DNA of 64,000 nt, taken from NCBI RefSeq assembly GCF_000420265.1, contig NZ_ATUP01000001.1:1178001-1242000 (forward strand). The letters run 5' to 3'. Positions 27,764 through 36,909 of this stretch are shown here, in pieces (position 1 is the first letter of the stretch; every line of letters starts with the position of its first letter). Made by a program: the position numbers and the translations under genes. The DNA comes from Oceanicaulis alexandrii DSM 11625. GTDB lineage: Bacteria; Pseudomonadota; Alphaproteobacteria; Caulobacterales; Maricaulaceae. The notes below the pieces were generated by a model, which worked only from the letters and a program-made list of their open reading frames with translations, had not been told where the DNA came from and made no database searches.

Positions 27764-28709
27764 GACCAGTCTCCTCAACGTGAGCGTGTACAGGCTCCAG
27801 CCAGCCCCAGTCATCCTGGGTGCGGCCTTCAAACAATCCGAAAAAGCGATCCATGATCAGGCGCGTGATCGGCCCGGCGCCGGCGGCGCGGGTGGTCTTG
27901 TCATCGATCGAGCGGATCGGGGTGACTTCAGCGGCGGTGCCGGTGAAAAACGCCTCGTCGCACAGATAGAGCATCTCGCGCGGCAGCGCCTGCTCGACCA
28001 CTTCGAGCCCTTCGCGTTTCGCCAGCCGGATGACGCTGTCGCGGGTGATGCCTTGCAGGATCGAGGAGCTGGCGGGCGGCGTCATCAACTTGCCGTCCTT
28101 GACCAGGAACAGGTTCTCGCCCGCGCCTTCCGACAGGCGACCGTCCACATCGAGCCCGATGCCTTCGGCGTAACCGCGCGATTTGGCTTCGCGGCTGATC
28201 AGATAGCTCGACAGATAATTGCCGCCGGCCTTGGCCGCCGTCGGCGCGGTGTTCGGCGCCATGCGGTTCCAGCTCGACACGCACACGTCCACGCCCTTGG
28301 TGCGGGCCTCTTCACCCAGATACGCGCCCCAGGGGAAGGCCGCGATATAGGTGTCGATCGGCGTATCCGCAGCTGGCACGACGCCGATTGAGCCATAGCC
28401 GATAAAGCTGACCGGCCGCAGATAGGCCGAGCCCAGCTTGTTGGCGCGCAGCACCTCTTTGCAGGCGTCGGCCAACTCGGCGGGGCTGTAGGGCAGATCA
28501 ACGGAATAGATCCGGGCGGAATCCACCAGGCGTTTCACATGATCGGTCAGGCGAAACACCACAGGGCCGGACGGCGTATCATAGCTGCGGATGCCTTCGA
28601 AAAACGAGGTGCCGTAATGCAGGGCGTGCGACAGAACATGAACCTGCGCGTCCGCCCACGGAATAAGCGCGCCATTGCGCCAGATATGATCAACTTGTTG
28701 GATCGACAT
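27741..28709 (-). CDS. ilvE: Branched-chain amino acid aminotransferase
   Basis: PLP fold-type IV transaminase making the last step to Val, Leu and Ile. The 322 residues include the N-terminal [18 protein letters not shown], the cofactor Lys160 in [34 protein letters not shown] and the phosphate-binding GITRDSVI and [16 protein letters not shown]. It sits between leuA (14-base gap) and leuC (23-base overlap) in the branched-chain operon, which supports this substrate range. Confidence 0.96.
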   Translation of the reverse strand: MSIQQVDHIWRNGALIPWADAQVHVLSHALHYGTSFFEGIRSYDTPSGPVVFRLTDHVKRLVDSARIYSVDLPYSPAELADACKEVLRANKLGSAYLRPVSFIGYGSIGVVPAADTPIDTYIAAFPWGAYLGEEARTKGVDVCVSSWNRMAPNTAPTAAKAGGNYLSSYLISREAKSRGYAEGIGLDVDGRLSEGAGENLFLVKDGKLMTPPASSSILQGITRDSVIRLAKREGLEVVEQALPREMLYLCDEAFFTGTAAEVTPIRSIDDKTTRAAGAGPITRLIMDRFFGLFEGRTQDDWGWLEPVHAHVEETGHENAVAV

Positions 28710-28723
28710 GGTATTTAAGTCCT

Positions 28724-30304
28724 TCAGGCAGCATGAGCTTTGGCGTTGCGTCGGCGACGCACGGCGCAGGCGTTGTTGAGCGCGTCGATATAGGCGGAGA
28801 CGCAGGCGGGAATGATGTCGCGGGCGCGGGCGCGGCCTGAAAACACCTCGCCCTCCACATTGGCCTTGAGATCAACCAGCACATCGGCGCCCTGCCCGTC
28901 TTCGCCAGCGTCATGGGCGTCGGCGGCCACGTACTGCATCTCGATGTCCTCGACCCGCGCCGGGATTTCCATGATCTGGCTGACGGCGCGATAGGCCGCG
29001 TCCAGAGCGCCAGGCGCGCTGGCGATGTCGGTCACCTGACCGCGGCGGCCATGGTCCATTTCAATGCGGGCGACCGGATGATCCTTCGGCGACAGGGGCG
29101 AGCGGATATCGATCCGTTTCAAAGTCCACAATTCAGCATCTCCTTGCGTCCCGCTCTCCAGCCGCTCCAGCAGCGCAGACAGCTGGCCGGAATCCACCAG
29201 CCCAATCTCGTCCGCCAGCGCCTTGAAGGCGTCGAACGCAGCTTGCAGATGGTCACCCTCCAGGCTCCAGCCGAGCTCTTTCGCCCGGGCGGCCAGAGCG
29301 TGTTTGCCAGAGTGCTTTCCGAGCACGATCTGGTTGGAGCTGAGCCCCACATCTTCAGGTTTCATGATCTCGTAGGTTTCACGGTTTTTCAGAACGCCAT
29401 GCTGATGAATGCCGGATTCATGGGCGAAGGCGTTCGCGCCGACGATGGCCTTGTTTCGCGGCGGATGGGTGTTGGTGGCTTTGCTCAGCGCGCGGCTTGC
29501 GGCCATGATCTGGCGCGTGTCGATATTCGTGGTCAGGTTGAAGACATCGCGGCGGGTGCGAACCGCCATGACGGCGTCTTCCAACGCGCAATTGCCCGCG
29601 CGCTCGCCGATGCCGTTCACCGTGCACTCGATCTGCCGCGCGCCGCCGCGCACGGCCGCCAGCGAATTGGCGACCGCCATGCCCAGATCATCATGGCAAT
29701 GGGCGGAGAAGATCACCTCGTTCGCCTTGGAGACCTTCTCGGTCAGATGCTTGAACAGCTGATAGATCTCGTCCGGCGTGGAATAGCCGACCGTATCAGG
29801 CACGTTCAGCGTCTTCGCGCCGGCTTCCGCAGCGATGGAGAGCGCTTCGACCAGGAAGCCCCGCTCGGTGCGGATGGCGTCCTCGGCGGAAAACTCCACA
29901 TCGTCAAAATGCGTCCGCGCCAGCTCGACCATGTCCTTGATGCGGGTCAGCACCTCGTCCGGGGTCATGTTCAGCTTGAACTCGCGATGCAGCGGGCTGG
30001 TGCCCAGAAACACATGCAGGCGTTTGTTCGGAGCAGCTTTTAGCGCCCGCGCCGCAGCGTCGATATCGCCCGGCGTCGTGCGCGCCAAGGAACAGATCGC
30101 CGGGCCTTCAATCTCCTGGCCAATCCGTTCCACCGACTTGAAATCGCCCGGGCTGGCCGCGGCGAACCCCGCTTCGATCACGTCCACCTTCAAGGCCTGC
30201 AAGGCCCGGGCGACGCTCAGCTTGCCCGCCTCGGACATGGAGAAGCCCGGCGCCTGTTCGCCGTCTCTCAACGTGGTGTCGAAAATCGTGATCTGGCGGG
30301 TCAT
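28724..30304 (-). CDS. leuA: 2-isopropylmalate synthase
   Basis: First committed enzyme of leucine synthesis, condensing acetyl-CoA with 2-oxoisovalerate. The start at 30304 (GAGG 8 bases upstream) gives 526 residues; the in-frame extension upstream lies inside ilvM. FDTTLRDGEQAPG at 8-20 and HCHDDLGMAVANSLAAV are the catalytic and metal-binding motifs. The C-terminal 120 residues form the leucine-binding regulatory domain, with VDLKANVEGEVFSGRARARD, so leucine feedback is expected. It overlaps ilvM by 4 bases. Confidence 0.97.
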   Translation of the reverse strand: MTRQITIFDTTLRDGEQAPGFSMSEAGKLSVARALQALKVDVIEAGFAAASPGDFKSVERIGQEIEGPAICSLARTTPGDIDAAARALKAAPNKRLHVFLGTSPLHREFKLNMTPDEVLTRIKDMVELARTHFDDVEFSAEDAIRTERGFLVEALSIAAEAGAKTLNVPDTVGYSTPDEIYQLFKHLTEKVSKANEVIFSAHCHDDLGMAVANSLAAVRGGARQIECTVNGIGERAGNCALEDAVMAVRTRRDVFNLTTNIDTRQIMAASRALSKATNTHPPRNKAIVGANAFAHESGIHQHGVLKNRETYEIMKPEDVGLSSNQIVLGKHSGKHALAARAKELGWSLEGDHLQAAFDAFKALADEIGLVDSGQLSALLERLESGTQGDAELWTLKRIDIRSPLSPKDHPVARIEMDHGRRGQVTDIASAPGALDAAYRAVSQIMEIPARVEDIEMQYVAADAHDAGEDGQGADVLVDLKANVEGEVFSGRARARDIIPACVSAYIDALNNACAVRRRRNAKAHAA

Positions 30305-30567
30305 GACACGGCCTCGAACGCGGGCGCCAGGGACGCCGCTCGCACCGCGCTGACGCCGTAGATCTTGGAGATTTGCGCGCACAACGTGCCCATGCGCCGA
30401 CCGGCGTCGCGCGGCTGGACAGTCAAATCCATGCGCGCCTCGCCAGCGGTCGGCATCTGAGGCAGATCGACGCCACGGACTTCAAAGCCGCGACGTTCGA
30501 CGAGCCCGATCAGACGCAGGATCGCGCCTTCACTGGGGCGAAATTCGATCTCGATCCGGTCTGTCAT
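30301..30567 (-). CDS. ilvM: Acetolactate synthase small subunit, short IlvM type
   Basis: An 88-residue ACT-domain protein, the regulatory partner of the acetolactate synthase encoded three bases upstream. The ACT fold is suggested by IEFRPSEGAILRLIGLVERRGFEVRGVDLP. The length matches IlvM of the enterobacterial IlvGM enzyme; alphaproteobacteria usually use an IlvH/IlvN of about 170 residues, so this short form is unusual. The start follows GGAGGCCTGATCC. Whether it confers valine sensitivity cannot be told. Confidence 0.85.
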   Translation of the reverse strand: MTDRIEIEFRPSEGAILRLIGLVERRGFEVRGVDLPQMPTAGEARMDLTVQPRDAGRRMGTLCAQISKIYGVSAVRAASLAPAFEAVS

Positions 30568-30570
30568 GGA

Positions 30571-32265
30571 TCAGGCCTCCATCATGTCAGCATTGGATTT
30601 GCCTGGCGGCACCAGCGGCCAGACATTTTCACGCGGGTCGATGCGCACATGGCACAGGATCGGCCCGTTCGTGTTCAGCAGCCGCTCGATCGCGGCGGGC
30701 GCGTCCTCGCGGCGGTCCAGGGTGAAGGCTTCGACCCCGAAGGCGCGCGCCACGGCGGCGAAATCGGGATTGTCGAACAGATCCACCTCGGAGAAGTTCT
30801 CGTCGTAAAACAGCTCCTGCCACTGCCGCACCATGCCCAGCTGGGAGTTGTCCAGCAGCACGATCTTCAGCGGCAGGCGGTAGCGACGCAGGGTCGCCAG
30901 CTCATGGATGTTCATCATGATCGAGCCATCGCCCGACACGGTGATCACCGTGGCGTCCGGTTCCGCCATCAAAGCGCCGATACCGGCGGGCAAGCCGTAC
31001 CCCATGGTTCCCAGTCCTGCGCTCGTCAGATGCGCTTGCGGACGCGAGAACCGGCAATGCTGGGCCACCCACATCTGGTGCTGACCCACATCACAGGTGA
31101 TGATGGCCTTGTCGCCCGCCTGTTCGGAGATGTCTTTCAAGAGCTTCGGCGCATAGATGCCAGAACCGGGCGCGTCATAGCGCATGGCCCAGCGCTCGGC
31201 GGCTTCTGAACAGCGGCGCCGCCAGGGGGCAATGCTCAGAACGCCAGGCTCCATCCGATCCAGCGTTTCAGCCAGATCGCCGGTCAGCCCCACATCCGCA
31301 TCGCGCAGTTTGGAGATTTCTGACGGGTCGGCGTCAAAGTGCACGATCCGGGCCTGGGGCGCGAAGGTGTCGAGCTTGCCGGTCGCACGGTCGTCGAAGC
31401 GGGCGCCGACGCAGATCAGCAGATCGCTTTCATTCACCGCCAAATTCGCCGCTTTGGTGCCGTGCATGCCCAGCATGCCCAGAAAGCCCGGCGTTTCCGT
31501 GGGCAGAGCGCCCAGACCCTTCAGAGTCGCCACCGCCGGGATTTGCGTGCGCGCGAAAAACCGCCGCAAGGCGTCTTCCGCCTTGGCCAGGGTCACGCCG
31601 CCGCCAATATAGAGCACCGGCCGCTCAGCCTGGGCGATGAGCGCTTCGGCCTGCGCCATGCTTGCCGAATCTGAAGGGACGCCTCTAGCAGGGGCCCGAA
31701 CCGTCTGATCCACCGAGGGGAACGCCGCGGACGCCTGTGTGACGTCTTTTGGCAAGTCAATCAGAACCGGTCCGGGCCGCCCGCGCTTCGCCAGCTCGAA
31801 AGCCTCGGCGAAGATTTTGGGGATGTCGGCCGCATCCCGCACCAGGAAAGAGTGTTTGACAATGGGCAGGGTGACGCCAAAGACGTCGATCTCCTGAAAC
31901 GCGTCAGTCCCCATCAACGGCGTCGCCACCTGGCCGGTGATCGCGACCAGGGGCACTGAATCCAGAAACGCATTGGCGATGCCGGTCACCAGATTGGTCG
32001 CGCCGGGGCCGGACGTGGCCAGACACACGCCCACCTCGCCCGACACCCGGGCGTAAGCGTCCGCCGCCAGCGCCGCCGCCTGCTCATGACGCACCAGAAT
32101 ATGCTCCAGCCCCGAGCCCGGCAGGGCGTCATAAACGGGCATGATCGCGCCGCCGGGATAGCCGAACACCTTGGTGACGCCTTCCGCGCGCAACGCCTCG
32201 ACGACCAGATGGGCGCCGGTGCGGTGCAGATTGGAGGCGGGTGCGGTTTGAGGCTGGGCGGTCAT
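30571..32265 (-). CDS. ilvB: Acetolactate synthase large subunit
   Basis: Thiamine-diphosphate enzyme that forms acetolactate and acetohydroxybutyrate for Val/Leu and Ile. The 564 residues include the [15 protein letters not shown] segment, the catalytic Glu61 in [27 protein letters not shown], the FAD region [14 protein letters not shown] and the ThDP-binding [28 protein letters not shown] precedes the start. Paired with an IlvM-type subunit, it may be better called ilvG. It is second in the operon, 22 bases after ilvC. Confidence 0.96.
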   Translation of the reverse strand: MTAQPQTAPASNLHRTGAHLVVEALRAEGVTKVFGYPGGAIMPVYDALPGSGLEHILVRHEQAAALAADAYARVSGEVGVCLATSGPGATNLVTGIANAFLDSVPLVAITGQVATPLMGTDAFQEIDVFGVTLPIVKHSFLVRDAADIPKIFAEAFELAKRGRPGPVLIDLPKDVTQASAAFPSVDQTVRAPARGVPSDSASMAQAEALIAQAERPVLYIGGGVTLAKAEDALRRFFARTQIPAVATLKGLGALPTETPGFLGMLGMHGTKAANLAVNESDLLICVGARFDDRATGKLDTFAPQARIVHFDADPSEISKLRDADVGLTGDLAETLDRMEPGVLSIAPWRRRCSEAAERWAMRYDAPGSGIYAPKLLKDISEQAGDKAIITCDVGQHQMWVAQHCRFSRPQAHLTSAGLGTMGYGLPAGIGALMAEPDATVITVSGDGSIMMNIHELATLRRYRLPLKIVLLDNSQLGMVRQWQELFYDENFSEVDLFDNPDFAAVARAFGVEAFTLDRREDAPAAIERLLNTNGPILCHVRIDPRENVWPLVPPGKSNADMMEA

Positions 32266-32287
32266 GAGCGTGCTCCTGCGATCCGCG

Positions 32288-33301
32288 CTAGGCTTGGCCG
32301 GCGTTGGCGCCGGGTTGCAGCCAGGCCATGCGAGCGCGCAAACGGGCGCCGGTTTTCTCGATGTCCTGTTCCAGATCGGCCCGCAGCAAGGCGTCGTATT
32401 GCGGCTTGCCGGCCTGGTTCTCCAGGATCCAGTCGCGGGCGAACTTGCCGGTCTGGATGTCGGTCAGCACCTCGCGCATCCGCGCTTTGGTCTCGTCATT
32501 TATGACGCGGGGACCGGAGACCAGATCGCCGTATTTGGCGGTTTCCGAGATGAAGTCATGCATGCGCGAAATGCCGCCCTCATACATCAGGTCCACGATC
32601 AGCTTGAGCTCGTGCAGGCATTCAAAGTAAGCGATTTCAGGCTGATAACCGGCATCCACCAGGGTCTGATACCCCGCGGCGACCAGCTCGGACGCGCCGC
32701 CGCACAACACCGCCTGCTCGCCGAACAGATCGGTTTCGGTCTCCTCGGCCAAAGTGGTCTCGATCGCGCCGCCGGCCGTGCCGCCATTGCTCTTGCAATA
32801 GGCCAGCGCCTTGTCGCGCGCCTTGCCCGACGCATCCTGGTGGATGGCGAACAGGGAGGGCACGCCGCGCCCGATCTCGAACTCCCGGCGCACCAGATCG
32901 CCCGGACCTTTCGGCGCGACCAGCACCACGTCGATATCGGTGCGCGGACGGATCTGGCCGTAATGGATCGAGAAGCCGTGCGCCACCATCAGCGTATCGC
33001 CGGGCGAAAGCTGCGCGGCGATATCGCACTCATACACGTCCTTGTGGCTCATATCCGGGGTGAGGAGCGCCACGAAACTGGCTTTCTTGGCGGCTTCAGC
33101 GGGCGTGAAAACCTCAAACCCGTCATCCTTGGCCTTGGCCTCGGCCTTGCCGCCCGGGCGTGCCCCGACGATCACCTGCTGGCCGGAATCGCGCAAGTTT
33201 CGGGCATGGGCGCGGCCCTGGCTGCCATAGCCGATAATGGCGATGAAGCCGGGCTTCAAAGCGTCTGCGTTGGCGTCGTCGTCAGTGTAGATGCGGGTCA
33301 T
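32288..33301 (-). CDS. ilvC: Ketol-acid reductoisomerase, class I
   Basis: NAD(P)H-dependent rearrangement and reduction of acetolactate. The 337 residues match the short class I form. The Rossmann motif [17 protein letters not shown] is near 24-40. The cofactor-specificity loop reads [17 protein letters not shown], with Gly/Ala at places where many enzymes have Ser that bind the NADPH phosphate; a similar RPGG loop is what I remember of Xanthomonas IlvC. The knotted domain carries [32 protein letters not shown] and ISETAKYGD with the metal-binding acids. It is the first structural gene of the branched-chain operon, after a leader peptide and attenuator. Confidence 0.97.
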   Translation of the reverse strand: MTRIYTDDDANADALKPGFIAIIGYGSQGRAHARNLRDSGQQVIVGARPGGKAEAKAKDDGFEVFTPAEAAKKASFVALLTPDMSHKDVYECDIAAQLSPGDTLMVAHGFSIHYGQIRPRTDIDVVLVAPKGPGDLVRREFEIGRGVPSLFAIHQDASGKARDKALAYCKSNGGTAGGAIETTLAEETETDLFGEQAVLCGGASELVAAGYQTLVDAGYQPEIAYFECLHELKLIVDLMYEGGISRMHDFISETAKYGDLVSGPRVINDETKARMREVLTDIQTGKFARDWILENQAGKPQYDALLRADLEQDIEKTGARLRARMAWLQPGANAGQA

Positions 33302-33361
33302 GGTCCTGGATCTTTCCGTGGCGTTTGAGGCTGGCTCGAGTGTGGCGTTTGAGGTTGAGGC

Positions 33362-33399
33362 AAAGAAAAACCCCCGCTCCGGTGTGGAGCGGGGGTTTG
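33362..33399 (-). terminator. Transcription attenuator of the ilv-leu operon
   Basis: On the minus strand, AACCCCCGCTCC-acacc-GGAGCGGGGGTT is followed by UUUCUUU, a strong intrinsic terminator located 25 bases past the leader peptide and 60 bases before ilvC. Its place after a Val/Leu/Ile-coding leader makes it the expected attenuator. Confidence 0.85.
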
Positions 33400-33424
33400 C
33401 TTGGGTCTGAGGTTTGAAATTCCG

Positions 33425-33553
33425 TCAGACAGGCGCCGCCGCTCCACCGTGGGTGGTAATAAGGAGTACGACAACGACAAGTACGACCGAGCCGGTCAGC
33501 GCAGCGATACGCTGGGCGTCCTGGGTCAGGGTCTGGGTCTTGGCGTCGCGCAT
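33425..33553 (-). CDS. ilvL: ilv operon leader peptide (branched-chain attenuation)
   Basis: A 42-residue peptide whose centre reads GSVVLVVVVLLITTHGG, i.e. nine consecutive branched-chain codons interrupted by nothing but Val, Leu and Ile. The start at 33553 follows CCGGGAG. It is followed by a strong terminator and then ilvC, the layout of the classical ilv leader of enterobacteria. Ribosome stalling on uncharged Val/Leu/Ile tRNA would favour an antiterminator and allow transcription of ilvC-leuB. Position, start signal and composition make this firm; the antiterminator was not folded. Confidence 0.9.
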   Translation of the reverse strand: MRDAKTQTLTQDAQRIAALTGSVVLVVVVLLITTHGGAAAPV

Positions 33554-33881
33554 GGCGCTGTCTCCCGGTTTCAACCTGATGCCGCCCCTCTTGCGCAAGG
33601 GTGAAACGACACGCGAACAATGACCGGCGATATGACTGTCGAGGTCTCGCCGGGCTGTGCAAAAACCGTAAGGCGGAAATGCTGCATCGCGCAACACTAA
33701 AATGTCCGAACAACTCAGAAAAAATATTTCCTAAGCTATATCAGAGCATTAGCAGGTGATTTTTCCAATGCTGGACAGGGTTTGTGGTTTTTCAGCCACA
33801 GAGGCCCGGTTGACGGAGTGTGGAAAACCCGGTCACGGTAAAGTCGACGCTGCGCACTTGCAGCACGTCCAGGAGATGATC
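33554..33881. promoter_or_regulatory. Shared divergent promoter region of ilv-leu and thr-ilvD operons
   Basis: The 328 bases between the two leader peptide starts hold no gene. An AT-rich part at about 33700-33770 includes GCTATATC (33735 region), which fits the Caulobacter-type -10 consensus for the thr direction, but no convincing -35 was found. A TGTGG/CCACA inverted repeat near 33782-33800 could form a hairpin in the thr leader RNA. No further regulatory motif was recognised. Confidence 0.45.
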
Positions 33882-34031
33882 ATGACCCGCTCTTCGCAGG
33901 TCCAGCACGAAACCGGAATGACCGTGGCGACCGCCGCGATCATGGCTTCGTGCGTCACCTCCACCGCGCTCACCACCACCATTACCACCATTACCACCAC
34001 CCTTACTCGAGGGCGGGACGGTACGGGCTGA
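33882..34031 (+). CDS. thrL: thr operon leader peptide (Thr/Ile attenuation)
   Basis: A 49-residue peptide with the run TSTALTTTITTITTTLTRG near the C-terminus: Thr codons with Ile and Leu, close in character to the ThrL peptide of E. coli. AGGAG lies 6 bases before the ATG at 33882; an ATG 6 bases earlier overlaps the ribosome site. A terminator follows at 34065 and thrA begins at 34150. Low charged tRNA-Thr or tRNA-Ile would stall the ribosome and let transcription proceed. The Thr codon run is read directly; the switching fold is inferred. Confidence 0.9.
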   Translation: MTRSSQVQHETGMTVATAAIMASCVTSTALTTTITTITTTLTRGRDGTG

Positions 34032-34064
34032 GCGCGAGACACGCGAAACATTCAACCCCACACC

Positions 34065-34098
34065 AACCCGCTCCCCGAAACCGGCGAGCGGGTTTTTT
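34065..34098 (+). terminator. Transcription attenuator of the thr-ilvD operon
   Basis: AACCCGCTC (34065-34073) pairs with GAGCGGGTT (34086-34094), followed by a U-run. It sits 33 bases past the leader peptide stop and 52 bases before thrA. Confidence 0.85.
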
Positions 34099-34149
34099 CA
34101 TGCCTCAACCCAGCCGCCATGCCCTAACGAACGAAAAAGGACTGATCCG

Positions 34150-35934
34150 ATGGATCCCCAGCTTAACGCCTCCTCCGCCTCGAAAGGCCTGTGCGTCCTC
34201 AAATTTGGCGGCTCCGTGCTGACTTCGGAAGCTGACTACGCCGCCGCCGGCGCAGAGATCTACCGTCATGTCCGGGCGGGGGAGAAAACCATCGTGATCG
34301 TCTCTGCGCTCAAAGGGGAGACCGACACGCTGCTGGCCCAGGCCGACGCCAATGGCGGCGACGCCTTCCCCCACATCACCGCGCGACTGGCGCGACTGGG
34401 CGAGTTCCGGTCTGCGGCCCTGATGGGGCTGGCGCTCTCGCGGCTGGGCTTGCGCGCCAAAGTGCTGGACCCTCACGAGATCGGGCTGATGGCGGAGGGC
34501 GACCCCATGGATTCCAACCTCAGCGAGCTCGACAAGGACGCCATGGCCGCCGCGCTGGAAGAGGCCGATGCGGTTGTTCTCCCCGGTTTCACCGCCTGTC
34601 ATGCAGACCATGGCGCCGCCACGCTGGGCCGGGGCGGCACGGATCTGACGGCAGTGTTTTTCGCTGTGAAGGCCGGCGCAAACCGGGTGCGGCTGATCAA
34701 GGATGTGGACGGCGTCTACACCGACGATCCGGCCAAAGACCCTCACGCCCAGCGCTATGACGCGCTCGATTACGATCAGGCGATGGACGCCAGTCGCGGT
34801 CTGATCCAGCCCAAGGCCATCGAAGCGGCCAAGGCTGCGAACCTTGTGGTGGAAGTCGCCGCCATGGGCGCGCGCGAAGCCACCCGCATCGCTTCGGGCC
34901 CCTCAGTCATCGGTCGTCCGCGCCATCGCGGGCCGATGAAAGTGGCGCTTCTGGGCTGCGGCGCTGTAGGGTCGGGCGTGCTCGACCATGTGCTGAGCCA
35001 TCCTGAGCTTTTCGAGCTGAACCCGGTGCTGGTGCGCAATGCCGGCTCCCGCGCCGATGACCGTCGCGCGGTCTTCACCTCTGACCCTCATGCGGCGCTC
35101 GCGGGAGACCCTGACCTTGTGGTGGAGATGACCGGCGGCGCCGACGGCCCCGCTGAATTGATGCTACCGCCCCTGCGCAACGGCCAGCATGTGGTCACCG
35201 CCAACAAGGCCGCCGTCGCCAAGCATTATGACGCCCTGCATGACGCCGCCCGGAAAGGCGGATCGCAGCTGATGTTCTCGGCCTCCGTCGGCGGCGGCGT
35301 CGTTGTGCTCGAGCGCTTGTCCGACCTCAAGGGGCAAGGCGTGGTCGCGGTGGAAGGCGTCATGAACGGCACCGGCAATTTCATCCTCGACCAGCTCGGT
35401 CAGGGCGTCGCGTTCCAGGAGGCGGTCGCCGCCGCCCAGCGCATGGGCTTCGCCGAAGCCGATCCCAGCGCGGATGTGGACGGGCATGACGCCGCGGACA
35501 AGTTGTCCATTCTGATCCGCGAAGCGTTCGGCGTGAACTTGCCGCCCGAAAAGATCGCCAAGCAATCGCTGAGCGAGGTGTCCGCCGAGCAGGCGCAGGA
35601 CGCGCTGGCGAACGGGAAAATCTACAAACAGATCGGTCAGTGCAAGCTGGGCGCAGGCGGGGTTGTGGATGCGGAAGTTCAGGTCCGCGCCGTCCCCCAA
35701 GACCACCCGCTCGCTGGCGCGCGCAATGAGGAGAACCGTTTTCTGCTGACCTTGTCCAATGGCGACGTCTGCACCCTGCAAGGCAAGGGCGCCGGACGCT
35801 GGCCGACCGCTGCAGCCGTTTTCGGCGACATGATGGACATCCGACGGGCTTGGGCGTGTGATGGCGCCGCCCCAGCGCACGCATCGTCCGTTCGCTCCCC
35901 CCTTCGGGCGGACGATGCGTTGCGCAGCGCCTGA
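34150..35934 (+). CDS. thrA: Fused aspartokinase-homoserine dehydrogenase without ACT domains
   Basis: Bifunctional enzyme for the first and third steps from aspartate to homoserine. The 594 residues split into an amino-acid-kinase domain (about 14-255: KFGGS with Lys18, VDPHE-like segment, GRGGTDLTA at 160-168, KDVDGVYTDDP) and a homoserine dehydrogenase (about 263-594: GCGAVGSG, TANKAAVAKHYD, FSASVGGGVVVLERL, VMNGTGNFILDQL, FAEADPSADVDGHDAADKL). E. coli ThrA has about 820 residues because two ACT-type regulatory segments lie between the domains; these are missing here, and no C-terminal ACT follows either. Threonine feedback on the enzyme may thus be lost, with control left to the leader attenuator. 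It is followed by thrB after 21 bases. Confidence 0.9.
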   Translation: MDPQLNASSASKGLCVLKFGGSVLTSEADYAAAGAEIYRHVRAGEKTIVIVSALKGETDTLLAQADANGGDAFPHITARLARLGEFRSAALMGLALSRLGLRAKVLDPHEIGLMAEGDPMDSNLSELDKDAMAAALEEADAVVLPGFTACHADHGAATLGRGGTDLTAVFFAVKAGANRVRLIKDVDGVYTDDPAKDPHAQRYDALDYDQAMDASRGLIQPKAIEAAKAANLVVEVAAMGAREATRIASGPSVIGRPRHRGPMKVALLGCGAVGSGVLDHVLSHPELFELNPVLVRNAGSRADDRRAVFTSDPHAALAGDPDLVVEMTGGADGPAELMLPPLRNGQHVVTANKAAVAKHYDALHDAARKGGSQLMFSASVGGGVVVLERLSDLKGQGVVAVEGVMNGTGNFILDQLGQGVAFQEAVAAAQRMGFAEADPSADVDGHDAADKLSILIREAFGVNLPPEKIAKQSLSEVSAEQAQDALANGKIYKQIGQCKLGAGGVVDAEVQVRAVPQDHPLAGARNEENRFLLTLSNGDVCTLQGKGAGRWPTAAAVFGDMMDIRRAWACDGAAPAHASSVRSPLRADDALRSA

Positions 35935-35955
35935 CGGAAAGGACGAGTATTTCTC

Positions 35956-36909
35956 ATGACTGCATCCGCGCGCGCCAGCGCCCCGGCCAGCATTGGCAAT
36001 GTCGGGGTTGGATTTGATGTATTGGGACAGGCGTTTGACGCTGTCCGAGATGAGGTCGTCGCTCATAAGGAAGAGAGGACAGGCGTGCGTCTGGGCCAGG
36101 TTTCCGGACTGATGACGCAGCTTCCGGAAAATCCCATGCGCAATACCGCCCTGCGCGCGGCGCAAGCGGTGCTGAAGGCTGTGAACGCACCCTTCGGCGT
36201 GCGTCTGGACGTCATCAAGGGCGTGCCGATCAGTGCTGGCATGGGCGGCTCCGCCGCCAGCGCCGTAGCCGCCGCCGCTGCGGTCAACGCCTTGCTGGAC
36301 AAACCGTTTTCAACGCCGGACTTGCTGGCCTTCGCCCTGGAAGGCGAACGCGCCAGCGCTGACCCGCCCCCCTGGGACAATGTCATGGCCTCGCTCCTGG
36401 GCGGGCTGGTAATCGCCGCGCAACTCGATCCCGCACTGGTCAAACCGATGCCCGTCCCCAAGGGCGTCACCGCCATTCTGTTCCATCCTGACGCCAAGAC
36501 CGAAACCCAGGCCGCGCGCGATGTGCTCAAACCCGAAACGCCGCTGAACACGGCTGTCGAGCACGCCCGTCGGCTCGGCGCCTTCACGCTGGGATGCGCG
36601 GTTTCCGATCTCGACCTGATCCGGGCGGGGCTCGATGATATTCTGATCGAGCCCCAGCGCGCTTTCCTGTTGCCGGAAATGCGCGACGTCAAAGCCGCAG
36701 CCCTCGGGGCGAATGCGTTGGGTTGCTCGTTCTCGGGCTCTGGGCCCTCCATCTTCGCCTGGGCGAGCGATGAAGACGCCGACGCCGTCCAGCAAGCGAT
36801 GGCGGACGCCTTCAAATCCGCAGGCCGGGGAACGCGCGTCTATCGCGCCCCGCTTGAGAGCGCCGGCGTGCGTCTCGAACCCCTCGAGGAGCAAGAAGCA
36901 TGCGCCTGA
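35956..36909 (+). CDS. thrB: Homoserine kinase, GHMP type
   Basis: Phosphorylates homoserine for threonine synthesis. The 317-residue protein belongs to the GHMP kinase family: SIGNVGVGFDVLGQAF at 12-27, the ATP loop PISAGMGGSAAS at 91-102, and the C-terminal GCSFSGSGPSIFAW. Most alphaproteobacteria use the unrelated choline-kinase-like ThrB, so the GHMP form, in a thrABC operon, is unusual. It overlaps thrC by 10 bases. Confidence 0.95.
   Translation: MTASARASAPASIGNVGVGFDVLGQAFDAVRDEVVAHKEERTGVRLGQVSGLMTQLPENPMRNTALRAAQAVLKAVNAPFGVRLDVIKGVPISAGMGGSAASAVAAAAAVNALLDKPFSTPDLLAFALEGERASADPPPWDNVMASLLGGLVIAAQLDPALVKPMPVPKGVTAILFHPDAKTETQAARDVLKPETPLNTAVEHARRLGAFTLGCAVSDLDLIRAGLDDILIEPQRAFLLPEMRDVKAAALGANALGCSFSGSGPSIFAWASDEDADAVQQAMADAFKSAGRGTRVYRAPLESAGVRLEPLEEQEACA

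Noticed and set aside
26888-27856. 322-codon open frame antisense to leuC and the ilvE end
   Set aside because: The sense strand encodes clear LeuC motifs; the antisense product resembles no family.
33282-33713. 143-codon minus-strand frame over the ilv leader
   Set aside because: It runs through the attenuator hairpin and the ilvC start in another frame; the 42-residue leader peptide explains the region better.
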